From: Lacunisphaera sp.
Lineage (GTDB): Bacteria > Verrucomicrobiota > Verrucomicrobiia > Opitutales > Opitutaceae
Length of the DNA: 53,081 nucleotides
NCBI GenBank assembly: GCA_029945445.1
Contig: JAQSCO010000045.1
Span: 1-53,081 of the forward strand
Direction: 5' to 3'
The stretch's first letter is position 1. The number at the start of each line of letters is the position of its first letter. The notes under the pieces are model-generated. The model was not told the origin of the DNA, did no database searches, and worked only from the letters and a program-made list of their open reading frames with translations. Below, piece by piece: positions 1 to 8,492 of this stretch. The position numbers and the translations under genes are program-made.

Positions 1-79
1 CGATGGGATCATTGTTGATGAACCTTCCTAGAGTTGGGCTGTAATATCTCGGGCCGTAGTAGACCAAGCCTGCTTGAGG
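1..79 (-). pseudogene. RHS-repeat core fragment, truncated
   Basis: Read on the minus strand, codons from 79 down to 2 encode a peptide containing YYGPRYYSPTLGRF followed by INNDP. This matches the RHS repeat-associated core (general form YYxxRYYDPxLGRFxxxDP), which normally precedes the variable toxin tip of RHS/YD proteins. The frame begins directly after the hypE stop codon at 81, with no start codon and no upstream RHS repeats, so this is a 5'-truncated remnant. It runs off the left edge, so whether a toxin tip follows cannot be seen. The motif is visible in the sequence; calling it a pseudogene is inference. Confidence 0.7.
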
Positions 80-80
80 C

Positions 81-1148
81 TCAGCAGATCCGCGGAAGTT
101 GCTCGCCGCTGAGCCGGTCGACGATCCGCTCGGAGCCGATCACGCTGCGCTGCGTCACCTGCCCGGCCGGGCCGGCCTTCACTGTGCCGATGATCACCGC
201 GGGGCCGCCGGGGCCGAATTCGCTGATGATCTCCGCCGCGCGCTGCGCCTCCACTTCCGGCACGAGGCAGACGAAGCGGCCCTCATTGGCCACGTAGAAA
301 GGATCGAGCCCGAGAATCTCGCACGCCCCCCCGACCAGCTCAGAGACGGGCACCTTGGCCGCGTCGATGGCGATGGCGAGCTTGGCCGATTCCGCCAGCT
401 CCACGAGCGAGGTCGAGAGTCCGCCGCGCGTCAAGTCGCGCAGGCAATGGACCTGCAGGCCCGCCGCCAGCAGCGCCCGGACGGGCGCGACGAGCGGCGC
501 GCAGTCGCTCTCGATCGCACTCTCAAATTCCAGCCCGGCCCGTGTGGCCATGATCGCCATGCCGTGCCGGCCCACGTCGCCGCTGAGCACGATGGCATCG
601 CCCGCGCGGATGCTCGACGGCGCGATGGTGAGCGGCGTCTCGATCACGCCCACGCCCGAGGTCGTCACGTAGAGCCCGTCACCCTTGCCGCGCTCGACGA
701 CCTTCGTGTCACCGGTGACAATCGCCACGCCCGCCACGGCGGCGGCGGCCTTCATCGATTGGACGACCCTCTCCAGGGTCGCCATGGGAAAACCCTCCTC
801 AAGAATAAAGCCGGCGCTGAGCCAGAGCGGGCGCGCGCCGCACATGCACAGGTCGTTCACCGTGCCGTTGACCGCCAGCTTGCCGATGTCCCCGCCCGGG
901 AAAAAAAGCGGGCTGACCACGTGCGAATCGGTGGTGAAGGCCAGCCGGCCACCGCCCGGGAAGCTGAGCATCGCCCCGTCATGCTGGGCCTCCAGCCCGG
1001 GGTTGGCGAACGCCGGCCGGAACACGCGGTCGATGAGGTCCTGCGTCAGCCGGCCACCGCCGCCGTGGCCGACGGTGATCTCCGTCCGGTGCGACAACGG
1101 CACGGGACAGGTGGTGAAACCGGAGAGCGTGGAGCCGGTGTCTGACAT
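81..1148 (-). CDS. hypE: HypE, [NiFe]-hydrogenase maturation (carbamoyl dehydratase)
   Basis: The protein has 355 residues, full length for the family. HypE accepts a carbamoyl group from HypF on its C-terminal cysteine and dehydrates it to thiocyanate, the source of the cyanide ligands of [NiFe]-hydrogenase. The product ends in LPRIC, the diagnostic carrier tail, with Cys355 as the acceptor. An N-terminal GHGGGG segment and the GDTKVVERG and DLTRGGL motifs fit the AIRS/PurM-type ATP-binding fold. It lies 83 nt downstream of recN on the same strand. No other hyp or hydrogenase genes are visible, and the next sequence downstream is an RHS fragment, so it appears isolated unless its partners lie further left. 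Confidence 0.93.
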   Translation of the reverse strand: MSDTGSTLSGFTTCPVPLSHRTEITVGHGGGGRLTQDLIDRVFRPAFANPGLEAQHDGAMLSFPGGGRLAFTTDSHVVSPLFFPGGDIGKLAVNGTVNDLCMCGARPLWLSAGFILEEGFPMATLERVVQSMKAAAAVAGVAIVTGDTKVVERGKGDGLYVTTSGVGVIETPLTIAPSSIRAGDAIVLSGDVGRHGMAIMATRAGLEFESAIESDCAPLVAPVRALLAAGLQVHCLRDLTRGGLSTSLVELAESAKLAIAIDAAKVPVSELVGGACEILGLDPFYVANEGRFVCLVPEVEAQRAAEIISEFGPGGPAVIIGTVKAGPAGQVTQRSVIGSERIVDRLSGEQLPRIC

Positions 1149-1231
1149 GGCGCCAGTGTGGGCCCGGCGGCCGGAATCCCGAGCCTATTTGATGCGCAAC
1201 CGCTGCCGGACATTGCGCATTTTTTGCCGCC

Positions 1232-2893
1232 TCAGGACTTCAACAACTCCTCGGCGTGGGCCAGTGCGCTCTTGGCGCTGCGGTCGCCGAGCATGCGGGC
1301 GAGCTCGGCGATGCGCTGCTGGTGATTGCCGTGGATGGGCTCGATCTCGACCGAGGCCCGCGCGCCGCTCTGGTCCTTGCTGACGACGAGATGACTCCGC
1401 GCCTGCGCCGCGACCTGCGGCAGATGGGTGACGCACAAAACCTGATGGCGCTCGGCAATGTCAGCCATCTTCTCGCCCACGATCCGGCCGATCTCGCCGC
1501 CGACATTGGCGTCGACCTCGTCGAACACCAGCAGCGGCACGTCGTCGATCTCGGCCAGCACGGCCTTGAGCGCGAGCATCACGCGCGCCAGCTCGCCGCT
1601 GGATGCGATGCGGTGCAGCGGCAGCGGCGGTTCGCCGACATTCGGTGAGAACAGGAACTCCACGCCGCAGTCACCCTGCGGCCCGAGCTCGGGCAACGGC
1701 GTCAGCTGCACCCGGAAATCCGCCTTCTTGAACCCGAGCTGCACGATGACCTTGCCGGCGATCTTCCCCAGACTGCCGCCGGCCTTCTCGCGCGTGGCGC
1801 GAAGCTCGGCGGCGGCCTTGCGGGCGGCCTTGAGCGCGTCGGCGATCTGCTTCTCCAATTTCGCCAGCGAGCCCTCGACGTCGCCCTGCAGCTCGAGTTT
1901 CCGGCGCATCTCGTCGCGCGCGGCGAGCACGGCCTCGACCTTCGCGCCGTATTTGCGCTTCAGCTCCAGCCAGGCGTTCATCTTGGTCTGAAGGATCTCC
2001 GCCTGCTCGGGATCGAAGTTCAGCGACGAGGCCAGCGAGGTGAATTCCGCATCGAGGTCACCGAGCTCGAGCGACGCGGACTGCAGCCGGTCGGCCAGCG
2101 GCTTGCTCGTCGCGTCGAAGGCCTCGAGCTGGCGTGCCGTGCGCAACAGCGCGGACAAGCGCCCGAGCAATCCCTCCTCGCCGCTGAGCCCGTGGCTCAG
2201 GCCCGACGCGAGCGCGATGATTTCCTGCGCGCTTTGCTGGCGCGAGAAGTCGCGCTCGAGCGCGGCGATGGCCTCGTCGGTCAGCTCGAGGTCGTCGATC
2301 TTCGCGAGTTGCACCTGGAGAAACTCGATCTGGTCGGCGGAGAGCTTGTCGGCGCCGAGCAGTTGCGCGTGCTCTTCCGTGAGCTTGCGCCACCCGGCGT
2401 AGAGCGCCTGGTATTTCTCCAAGACGCCGCTGTTCTTGGCGAAGAGGTCGAGCAGCTCGCGCTGGCAGTCGGGCTTGAGCAGCCGGCGCGGCTCGCCGGG
2501 ACCGTGGAAGTCGATCCACTGGCCGCCGAGCTCCTGCAGCGCCGAGAGCGTGGCCAGGCTGCCGTTGACGGAAATCTTCGGGGCCTTGTCGCGCGGGAGG
2601 CTGCGCTTGAGGATCAGCACGCCGTCGTCGCAGGGCGGCAGGGCGAGGTTGGCCAGCACCATGTCGAGCCGGCGCGTGTCGGCGAAGAACAGCGCGGCCT
2701 CGACCTCGGTGGCGTCGGCGCCCTGGCGGATGACGGTCTTGTCGGCCCGCGCGCCGGCCAGCAGGGCGAGCGCGCCGAGCAGGATGCTCTTGCCCGCGCC
2801 GGTCTCGCCGGTGACCGCGGTGAAGCCGCTCTCGAAGTCGAGCTCGACTTCATCGAGCAGGGCGAGGTTGCGGATGCGCAGCGATTGGAGCAT
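1232..2893 (-). CDS. recN: DNA repair protein RecN (SMC-like ATPase)
   Basis: The protein has 553 residues, about the usual RecN length. It starts MLQSLRIRNLALLDEVELDF and carries a Walker A P-loop GETGAGKS near residue 30. A long coiled-coil region fills the middle. A C-terminal signature SSGELARVMLALK is followed by a Walker B stretch VFDEVDANVGGEIG. RecN is a cytosolic SMC-family ATPase recruited early to double-strand breaks. The ATG at 2891-2893 fits the family N-terminus exactly. The start lies 5 nt from a dispersed inverted repeat (2899-2986) that probably forms part of its leader. Confidence 0.95.
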   Translation of the reverse strand: MLQSLRIRNLALLDEVELDFESGFTAVTGETGAGKSILLGALALLAGARADKTVIRQGADATEVEAALFFADTRRLDMVLANLALPPCDDGVLILKRSLPRDKAPKISVNGSLATLSALQELGGQWIDFHGPGEPRRLLKPDCQRELLDLFAKNSGVLEKYQALYAGWRKLTEEHAQLLGADKLSADQIEFLQVQLAKIDDLELTDEAIAALERDFSRQQSAQEIIALASGLSHGLSGEEGLLGRLSALLRTARQLEAFDATSKPLADRLQSASLELGDLDAEFTSLASSLNFDPEQAEILQTKMNAWLELKRKYGAKVEAVLAARDEMRRKLELQGDVEGSLAKLEKQIADALKAARKAAAELRATREKAGGSLGKIAGKVIVQLGFKKADFRVQLTPLPELGPQGDCGVEFLFSPNVGEPPLPLHRIASSGELARVMLALKAVLAEIDDVPLLVFDEVDANVGGEIGRIVGEKMADIAERHQVLCVTHLPQVAAQARSHLVVSKDQSGARASVEIEPIHGNHQQRIAELARMLGDRSAKSALAHAEELLKS

Positions 2894-2898
2894 TTACT

Positions 2899-2986
2899 AA
2901 CCACGAATGGACACGAATTAACACAAATTCAAGCACGACGGCGGCTCGGATACCCACTTCGTGTTCATTCGGGTTTATTCGTGATT
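2899..2986. repeat. Imperfect inverted repeat, dispersed-repeat type
   Basis: Two 29-nt arms, 2899-2927 and 2958-2986, are reverse complements at 23 of 29 positions. Both are built from CACGAAT/ATTCGTG units. The arms are AT-rich inside a GC-rich genome and separated by 30 nt. Strings of this kind recur between genes in Verrucomicrobiota and other phyla (general knowledge, not checked here). The element sits between the recN start and the tRNA-Val promoter. Confidence 0.65.
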
Positions 2987-3003
2987 TTCCTTCGGAATTT
3001 TCC

Positions 3004-3032
3004 TTGCACGATACAGGCCGCGCCGTTCATAC
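3004..3032 (+). promoter_or_regulatory. Sigma70-type promoter of tRNA-Val
   Basis: A TTGCAC -35 element (3004-3009) and a TCATAC -10 element (3027-3032) are separated by 17 nt. The predicted transcription start falls about 7 nt before the mature tRNA 5' end at 3046, a normal distance for a bacterial tRNA gene. Confidence 0.5.
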
Positions 3033-3045
3033 ATGCACCCCTTCC

Positions 3046-3122
3046 GGACCTTTAGCTCAGTTGGTTAGAGCGTTTCCTTGACATGGAAAAGGTCACTGGT
3101 TCGAGTCCAGTAAGGTCCACCA
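3046..3122 (+). tRNA. tRNA-Val (GAC)
   Basis: A complete cloverleaf is present. The acceptor stem pairs GGACCTT with AAGGTCC. The D-loop contains AGTTGGTTAGA. The anticodon stem TTTCC/GGAAA encloses the loop TTGACAT, giving anticodon GAC, which reads GUC valine codons. The T-arm contains TTCGAGT, and A73 is followed by an encoded CCA at 3120-3122. It is class I with a short variable loop. Confidence 0.95.
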
Positions 3123-3126
3123 TTTA

Positions 3127-3156
3127 GCCCCCGCTTGCCGGGGGCTTTTTGTTTTC
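3127..3156 (+). terminator. Rho-independent terminator of tRNA-Val
   Basis: A perfect 7-bp stem GCCCCCG/CGGGGGC (3127-3133 and 3139-3145) with a 5-nt loop is followed by TTTTTGTTTT. It lies 4 nt after the tRNA 3' end. It has no A-tract on the other side, so it looks unidirectional. Confidence 0.85.
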
Positions 3157-3238
3157 CCCGCGGGGATCGTGATCCGCTATCCCTTGCCGTCAGCCCCCAC
3201 CGCTTAGTTATCCGTGATTCCCGAACGGTGATATTAAT

Positions 3239-5257
3239 TCAAGGAGACAGACGTTCCCGGCAGTCTTGCACATCATAACCGCCGGGAGACAGCAACTGAA
3301 CCACGAGTTCCACCGCCCCAACGACGGTCGCATTGCCGAGCGGCAAACTGGTCCACGTCTCCGTGCCGGGCTTGAAATCGGGCAACTCCACCTCGCCCGA
3401 ATCCAGGGTCGAGCCGGAGGCAGCCAGTTGCTTCCAGTTCAATCGGTAACCGCGCAGGACATAACTCGGTATTTCGCCCGGGCTCCGCGGTTCCAGGCGG
3501 ACGACGCGATTGCGCACCGTCAGCGAATGCACCGGGCTGTAGAGCTGGCGGATTTGCGCGTAGGCCGCCTTGGGGCGGCGATCCACCGTGACCACGCCCC
3601 ACTCACGATTGCCGGAGGCAGGAGTGCCTTTGTAAGCGCTGCGGTAATCATTAAAGGTCCAGAGGGAGATGCCGACGACGTAGGGCAGTTCTTGCAATGG
3701 TTCAAATCGCCGGGCGAGCTGCGGAATAGTGGCCTCCGGTGATGCGCCAATCTGATTCGCGCCGAACTCGGAGTAGAAAATCGGCAGCTGCGGCCATTTC
3801 TCGTGCAGCGTCCGGGCCTTTTTCTCGTTCTCTAAGCCGTAGGTGTTGTGCATCAGAAAGTCCGAGACTGAGATCGGGTCGTTGCCGGGATGATATTCGG
3901 CGCGCGAGCCACTGAAGCTGACATAATTAACCAGCCGATGCGGATCGAGCTGCCGCGTATAGTTGATCATGGATTTGCCATAGGCGTCATGCTGCAGGAG
4001 TTCGTTGCCCACGCTCCAGCCGATGATGCACGGATGATTATAATCGCGCTCGATCATCTCGCGCATCCATTGCGCGGTGAGCGGATTGCCGGGCGACATG
4101 TTCGGATCGCCCGCGCCCCAGACGGGAATTTCCCCGAAGATCATCATGCCTTTCTCGTCGAGGTAATCGAGCAGGTTGGGCGCTTGCGGGAAGTGCATCA
4201 GCCGGGAGAAGGCGGCTCCGGCCCGCTTCATCAAATCCACATCCTGCTTCACCAGTGCGTCGGGCTCGGTATTGCCGGTGGTGTTGCTGTCGCTCACGCG
4301 GTTGAAGCCGCAGACCCGGATGCGCTCGCCGTTGAGCAAAAGGCTGGTGGCGGTCACTTCGATTTTTCGGATACCGAAGCGGTCGCTCTTATCGTGAACC
4401 ACCTTGCCCCCGACGGAAATCTGGGTGGTGAGCCGATACAGATTGGGATGATCAAAATCCCAGAGCCGCACCCGGTCTTTCGGCAGGTTGGTTGCCAACT
4501 CCGCCTCCACTTCGCTCCGCGCAGGAATCGAGATCGTCGTAGTCAAGGCCGCTTCACCCGCGCTATCAATTCTCCCCTGCAGGGCAACTACCACCGGCTT
4601 CTCGCCCGCGTTGGCCAGTTTGTAGCGAACGATCAGCCTGGCCGTGCCGGCCGGCAGATCGGGTTCGCTGCGAATGTGCTGCCAGACAATGCGGGCGTCC
4701 TGGTTGGCGATGAGCATCACCTCACGACTGATGCCGCCCCAGTGCCACCAGGCGCCGCGACCATCGGTGTTGTCAGCGCAAACGGTCACGGTATTTTCCC
4801 CGTCGCGGAGAAACTTGGTCACGTCGAACTCAAACGGCGTATAGCCGCCAGTGTGCGTGCCCACGAGCTGGCCGTTTAGCCAGACCGCGGCGGTGTCATA
4901 GACCGCATCGAAGTGCAGTCGAATGTGCCGGCCCTGCCATGCCACCGGCACGGAGAAAGAGCGTCGATACCAGCCCTGGCCGACATGGGTGGAATACGCC
5001 GGCAACGTATCCCAATTGCCCGGGACCGTGATGGCATCCCACGGCGCGTCGGCCGCAGCCACGGACGCCGCATTGGTGGTGAACTGCCAAAGGCCGTTGA
5101 GGGATTGGCGCAGTTCACCCGGCGACTCGACCACGCTGGCGCCGGCAAGGCCGCTGAGGCCGAGAAATAGCGTGACGCCCAAGGCGTGCAATCCTGACCG
5201 CCGCTGTTGCCGCTGGGGATTGCGGACCTGGGATTTACCGCAGGCGAAATTCAACAT
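3239..5257 (-). CDS. Secreted glycoside hydrolase family 2 (beta-galactosidase/beta-glucuronidase-like)
   Basis: The protein has 672 residues. An N-terminal signal peptide (hydrophobic VTLFLGLSGLAGAS near residues 29-41) is followed by the GH2 sugar-binding jelly roll, an Ig-like domain and a TIM-barrel catalytic domain. The acid/base is Glu419 in GWSVGNELLQ and the nucleophile is Glu497 in FYSEFGANQIG. Family members release terminal beta-galactose, beta-glucuronate or beta-mannose; the barrel resembles the glucuronidase/galactosidase branch, but the substrate cannot be fixed by eye. It is the last gene of the minus-strand operon starting at 11491, 13 nt behind the GH128-like gene. With the upstream sulfatase it probably acts on desulfated oligosaccharides in the periplasm. 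Confidence 0.88.
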   Translation of the reverse strand: MLNFACGKSQVRNPQRQQRRSGLHALGVTLFLGLSGLAGASVVESPGELRQSLNGLWQFTTNAASVAAADAPWDAITVPGNWDTLPAYSTHVGQGWYRRSFSVPVAWQGRHIRLHFDAVYDTAAVWLNGQLVGTHTGGYTPFEFDVTKFLRDGENTVTVCADNTDGRGAWWHWGGISREVMLIANQDARIVWQHIRSEPDLPAGTARLIVRYKLANAGEKPVVVALQGRIDSAGEAALTTTISIPARSEVEAELATNLPKDRVRLWDFDHPNLYRLTTQISVGGKVVHDKSDRFGIRKIEVTATSLLLNGERIRVCGFNRVSDSNTTGNTEPDALVKQDVDLMKRAGAAFSRLMHFPQAPNLLDYLDEKGMMIFGEIPVWGAGDPNMSPGNPLTAQWMREMIERDYNHPCIIGWSVGNELLQHDAYGKSMINYTRQLDPHRLVNYVSFSGSRAEYHPGNDPISVSDFLMHNTYGLENEKKARTLHEKWPQLPIFYSEFGANQIGASPEATIPQLARRFEPLQELPYVVGISLWTFNDYRSAYKGTPASGNREWGVVTVDRRPKAAYAQIRQLYSPVHSLTVRNRVVRLEPRSPGEIPSYVLRGYRLNWKQLAASGSTLDSGEVELPDFKPGTETWTSLPLGNATVVGAVELVVQLLSPGGYDVQDCRERLSP

Positions 5258-5270
5258 GAGACGTCACGGG

Positions 5271-6131
5271 TCAATGGTTAGCGTAGAATTCCCCCAAAGG
5301 CGTCAGGGAATTATCCGGATTGAAGAGCGCCGACGTGCCCAGTGGCGCGCTGGTGATCGCCGCCGAAAACCAGGCATAGCGTTCGAGGAAATTCAGCTCA
5401 TCGAGGGCCGGCAGGCACTCTTTCATGAACGCCAGGACATTGGCCGCAGGGTTCCGATGCTCGGCGACGGACTTGGCCTTCCAATCACCGACCGCGAATT
5501 CGGTGATCCAAAGCGGCTTGCCATAGCGCTCGTGGGTCTGGGTTAGTTTCTTGACCAACTCGGCCACATTCGGGCCGCCATACGAATGCACGCACACAAA
5601 ATCGACCCGGTAGTTCAAGGCAGCGGCCCGCTTCATGAATTCGACCATCCACGCATTGTCCGGATGCACACAGGCGGGACTGCCCAGCCTGAGGCCCGAC
5701 TCCATCAAGGCAGGCCACGCTTTGATCGCGGCATCGACGCTTACATTACCCTGTTTTTTGCCATCGGGCTCATTGAAGCAAAGGACGCTGCGGCTGCCGG
5801 AAGACTTCACGTTGGTGAGGTCACTGAGAAAATTCTCGGGGTTCCGGTATCCCCATACCATGGGGACGAATTCGACGCCCCCCGGGGTCGATTCCGGTTT
5901 GGCTGAGCCCCAGGAATAGGTCCACTGGGGGCGAATGGATTCCAGCTTGCGCCTCCACTCGTCAGTTTTGGTGGTGAGGCCAAGGCCCTTCTTCCTTGAG
6001 CTCTGCGTCGCACTGTTTACGAAACGGGCGCAGCCCGATTGGACCGCCAAGCCAGCCACTGCTGCGATCCTTAGAAATTGCCGTCGATTGATCATGCTGG
6101 TCGGTGAGTTGGGTTTGATGGGATTAGGCAT
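5271..6131 (-). CDS. GH128-like (Glyco_hydro_cc) secreted lipoprotein
   Basis: The protein resembles the glycosyl-hydrolase catalytic-core fold (Glyco_hydro_cc, GH128-type). Segments such as FVPMVWGYRNPENF, LCFNEPD (a TIM-barrel acid in NEPD) and LWITEFAVGDW (second glutamate) fit a retaining beta-glucanase-type barrel. Two starts are possible. The ATG at 6131 overlaps the stop of the upstream oxidoreductase gene by 8 nt. The ATG at 6095 opens directly on NRRQFLRI, a twin-arginine signal followed by a lipobox-like VQSGC, and is biochemically attractive. Either way the product is exported and probably lipid-anchored. It belongs to the operon with GH2. Its substrate is unknown, and it may be a non-catalytic carbohydrate binder. 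Confidence 0.75.
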   Translation of the reverse strand: MPNPIKPNSPTSMINRRQFLRIAAVAGLAVQSGCARFVNSATQSSRKKGLGLTTKTDEWRRKLESIRPQWTYSWGSAKPESTPGGVEFVPMVWGYRNPENFLSDLTNVKSSGSRSVLCFNEPDGKKQGNVSVDAAIKAWPALMESGLRLGSPACVHPDNAWMVEFMKRAAALNYRVDFVCVHSYGGPNVAELVKKLTQTHERYGKPLWITEFAVGDWKAKSVAEHRNPAANVLAFMKECLPALDELNFLERYAWFSAAITSAPLGTSALFNPDNSLTPLGEFYANH

Positions 6132-8439
6132 AACAATGCACGGCAAAGAGGGCCGCGGGAATCTCGCCGCCCGGTGCGGTGAAATGAATTTCCAGACAAT
6201 CCGTCGTCACTGGTTCGGCGAATTCAAGCACGCGGCGTGAATGATGGTTATCGGTCAAACGGGCCAGTATTCCGGCAGAATGATTCCCGGTCGCACTGGG
6301 CCCGGCACGCGGATTCGATACTACGACCTCCGGCACACAAAAGGGCATCACGCGTTCTGGATGCCCCATCAGCACGGACTCCATGGGGTGATCGAAGTCC
6401 GTGTCGAAGCGGAACTCGACGCGCGAGATCTTCCGGACCGTCGGCCAGGTCAACTTGAGGCAAGGTTGCTTGTCCGCAAACGCGGCGACCCAGGCGTTCG
6501 GCTGACGCGTCGGCCGAGCAAACCCGTTCGTCAGATTGGCCACGGTGAAAAGATCGAGGTGCGGTTCGATCCGGCAGGCAAAGTTTTTGCCGCCGGGACG
6601 ACGCTCGGGGATCCAAAACTCGAAACTCTCGATCCCGCTGCCCGGCGGCGGGTCCTGCCGGGAGGATTTCGCCACGGCCCGGTTAAATTTCTGCGACACC
6701 GCCAGCACGCCAGTCAACCGCTGGTCGCTCAAATGAACCGCGACGTGCGGATTGGCCATGAGGCAGACGAAGACGTAGCGCGGTTCATCGATCACCGCAC
6801 CAAACTCCATCACCACGCTCTGCCGCTTGCCCGGGTGAAGCGGGAACCGTTGGGTTTTTAATGTGGTGTCCGGTGTATGGTTGTCCGGTTTGCTGCTGAT
6901 GCGGAGCTCCAGTTCCAATTCGGTCGGCTCAGTCACATCCACGAGGCAGGTCACCTTCGGCATCGGACCCGCCTGCACCGGCAGCATCATGGCCCGGGCG
7001 AAATCCAATTCGCGGGTCTCGCCACATGGCCGGAGTTCACCCAGCCGCAATTCGCTGCTGGCAGTGAACGCGGCGGCTTTCGCGAGATCGGACTTGTCCT
7101 CTAAGGCGACGCCCGGAATGAAATGACCCTGCTTGAGCAACTCGGCCTGCAATTCGCCAATGTAGGGGCGCGCCGCGATGGCGCTTGGGGGAAGCCGGTA
7201 ACGATGGCACAACGCCGCCGCCATGCCCACCGCTTGTCCGTTGAGGGCGCAGGTCGCCATGACGCGCGTTGAGCCGAACGCGATGTGCGACGCGCTGATG
7301 ATGCGACCGGCCAAGAACAGGTTTCGGATGTTGCGACTATAAAGGCTGCGATACGGAATCTGGTAAACCCCCTTGGCGTGCCATTGCTGGCACCCGGGCT
7401 TCTCGCTGTAAACGCCGTCGCTCGGATGCAGGTCAATCGCCCAGCCGCCAAAGGACACCGCGTCGGCCTGTGGTCGCTGTTCGACCAGGTCCTGCTGGAT
7501 GATCATGTGGTCGCCTTCGAAACGGCGGCTCTCGCGCTTGCCGGGAATCGTGCCCACCCATTCGAGCGTCAGATTGGCGGCTTCGGGAAACTTGCCGGAA
7601 TTCTTGATGTAATCCCACACGCCATAGGCAACTTTCCACAGTTCCCATTTGATCGTTTCGGTTTCGTGAATCGTGTCGAGTTTGCCCCCCCATTCCAACC
7701 ACCACAGCCGGCAGCCCGAATCGCCTGCCGCAAAATCCCGGTAGCGCGGGATCTGCGTGATGTCCTTGAGGGCAAAGCTGGGCGCGATAAACTTCACCGG
7801 ACGACCCGTATCCTTGGAATAAAAATACAGCGAATGCCCCAGGAGTTCGTGGTTGGCTTCGGCGGGAGCGAACCGCTCGCCAAACTCACGGCGCGACTCT
7901 GTGCCCATGCGGAAAGCCGCCCCGGCCAGGAACCCCACCACGCCATCCCCGGAGGCATCACAAAACAACGGCGCGGTCACAACATACTCCGTGGAATTCT
8001 GCGGGCAGAAGGCGCGGACGCTCTTGATGGTATCCGCATCGCCCTTCTCCAGGTCGTGAACCGCCGTGTTTAGCAGCAGCGTGATGTTGGACTCGACCAG
8101 CACCTTTTCCAGCAGCACGGTATCCAGCACCAGCGCGTTTCCTTCGGGATTACGATACAGGTTCTCGACCAAGATTTCGTCAATGACCCCGCCCTCCCGC
8201 GCCCAGCGGTTATTGTTTCCCATGTGGGAAGTCGCGCCCAGAATCCACAGGCGCACTTCGCTGGAGGCATTGCCACCTAGCACGGGACGATCCTGCAGCA
8301 GCACAACCTTTAGCCCGGCCCGCGCCGCGGTAATGGCGCCGCACACGCCCGCCAGCCCGCCCCCCACCACCGCGAGGTCGGATTGCCACTCCCGCTTCAG
8401 GAGCGGTCGTTTGCCCTCCGTTCTTCCCGATAATATCAT
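6124..8439 (-). CDS. FAD-dependent oxidoreductase (FAD_oxidored family)
   Basis: The protein has 771 residues. The N-terminal FAD-binding Rossmann motif AVVGGGLAGVCGAITAARAG (residues about 23-42) is followed by the family block GGNASSEVRLWI. A large C-terminal beta-rich region from about residue 480 resembles a carbohydrate-binding or sandwich domain. There is no signal peptide, so it should be cytosolic. Such proteins occur in planctomycete and verrucomicrobial polysaccharide clusters and are presumed to oxidise sugar or aglycone hydroxyls, but few have a known substrate. It lies 53 nt after the sulfatase gene and its stop overlaps the start of the next gene. The family call is firm; the reaction is not. 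Confidence 0.85.
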   Translation of the reverse strand: MILSGRTEGKRPLLKREWQSDLAVVGGGLAGVCGAITAARAGLKVVLLQDRPVLGGNASSEVRLWILGATSHMGNNNRWAREGGVIDEILVENLYRNPEGNALVLDTVLLEKVLVESNITLLLNTAVHDLEKGDADTIKSVRAFCPQNSTEYVVTAPLFCDASGDGVVGFLAGAAFRMGTESRREFGERFAPAEANHELLGHSLYFYSKDTGRPVKFIAPSFALKDITQIPRYRDFAAGDSGCRLWWLEWGGKLDTIHETETIKWELWKVAYGVWDYIKNSGKFPEAANLTLEWVGTIPGKRESRRFEGDHMIIQQDLVEQRPQADAVSFGGWAIDLHPSDGVYSEKPGCQQWHAKGVYQIPYRSLYSRNIRNLFLAGRIISASHIAFGSTRVMATCALNGQAVGMAAALCHRYRLPPSAIAARPYIGELQAELLKQGHFIPGVALEDKSDLAKAAAFTASSELRLGELRPCGETRELDFARAMMLPVQAGPMPKVTCLVDVTEPTELELELRISSKPDNHTPDTTLKTQRFPLHPGKRQSVVMEFGAVIDEPRYVFVCLMANPHVAVHLSDQRLTGVLAVSQKFNRAVAKSSRQDPPPGSGIESFEFWIPERRPGGKNFACRIEPHLDLFTVANLTNGFARPTRQPNAWVAAFADKQPCLKLTWPTVRKISRVEFRFDTDFDHPMESVLMGHPERVMPFCVPEVVVSNPRAGPSATGNHSAGILARLTDNHHSRRVLEFAEPVTTDCLEIHFTAPGGEIPAALFAVHCYA

Positions 8440-8492
8440 AAAATTGTGCGCCCGAGGCGGCGCGTGTCAGTAGTGCTTTGAAATTGTGAGGG

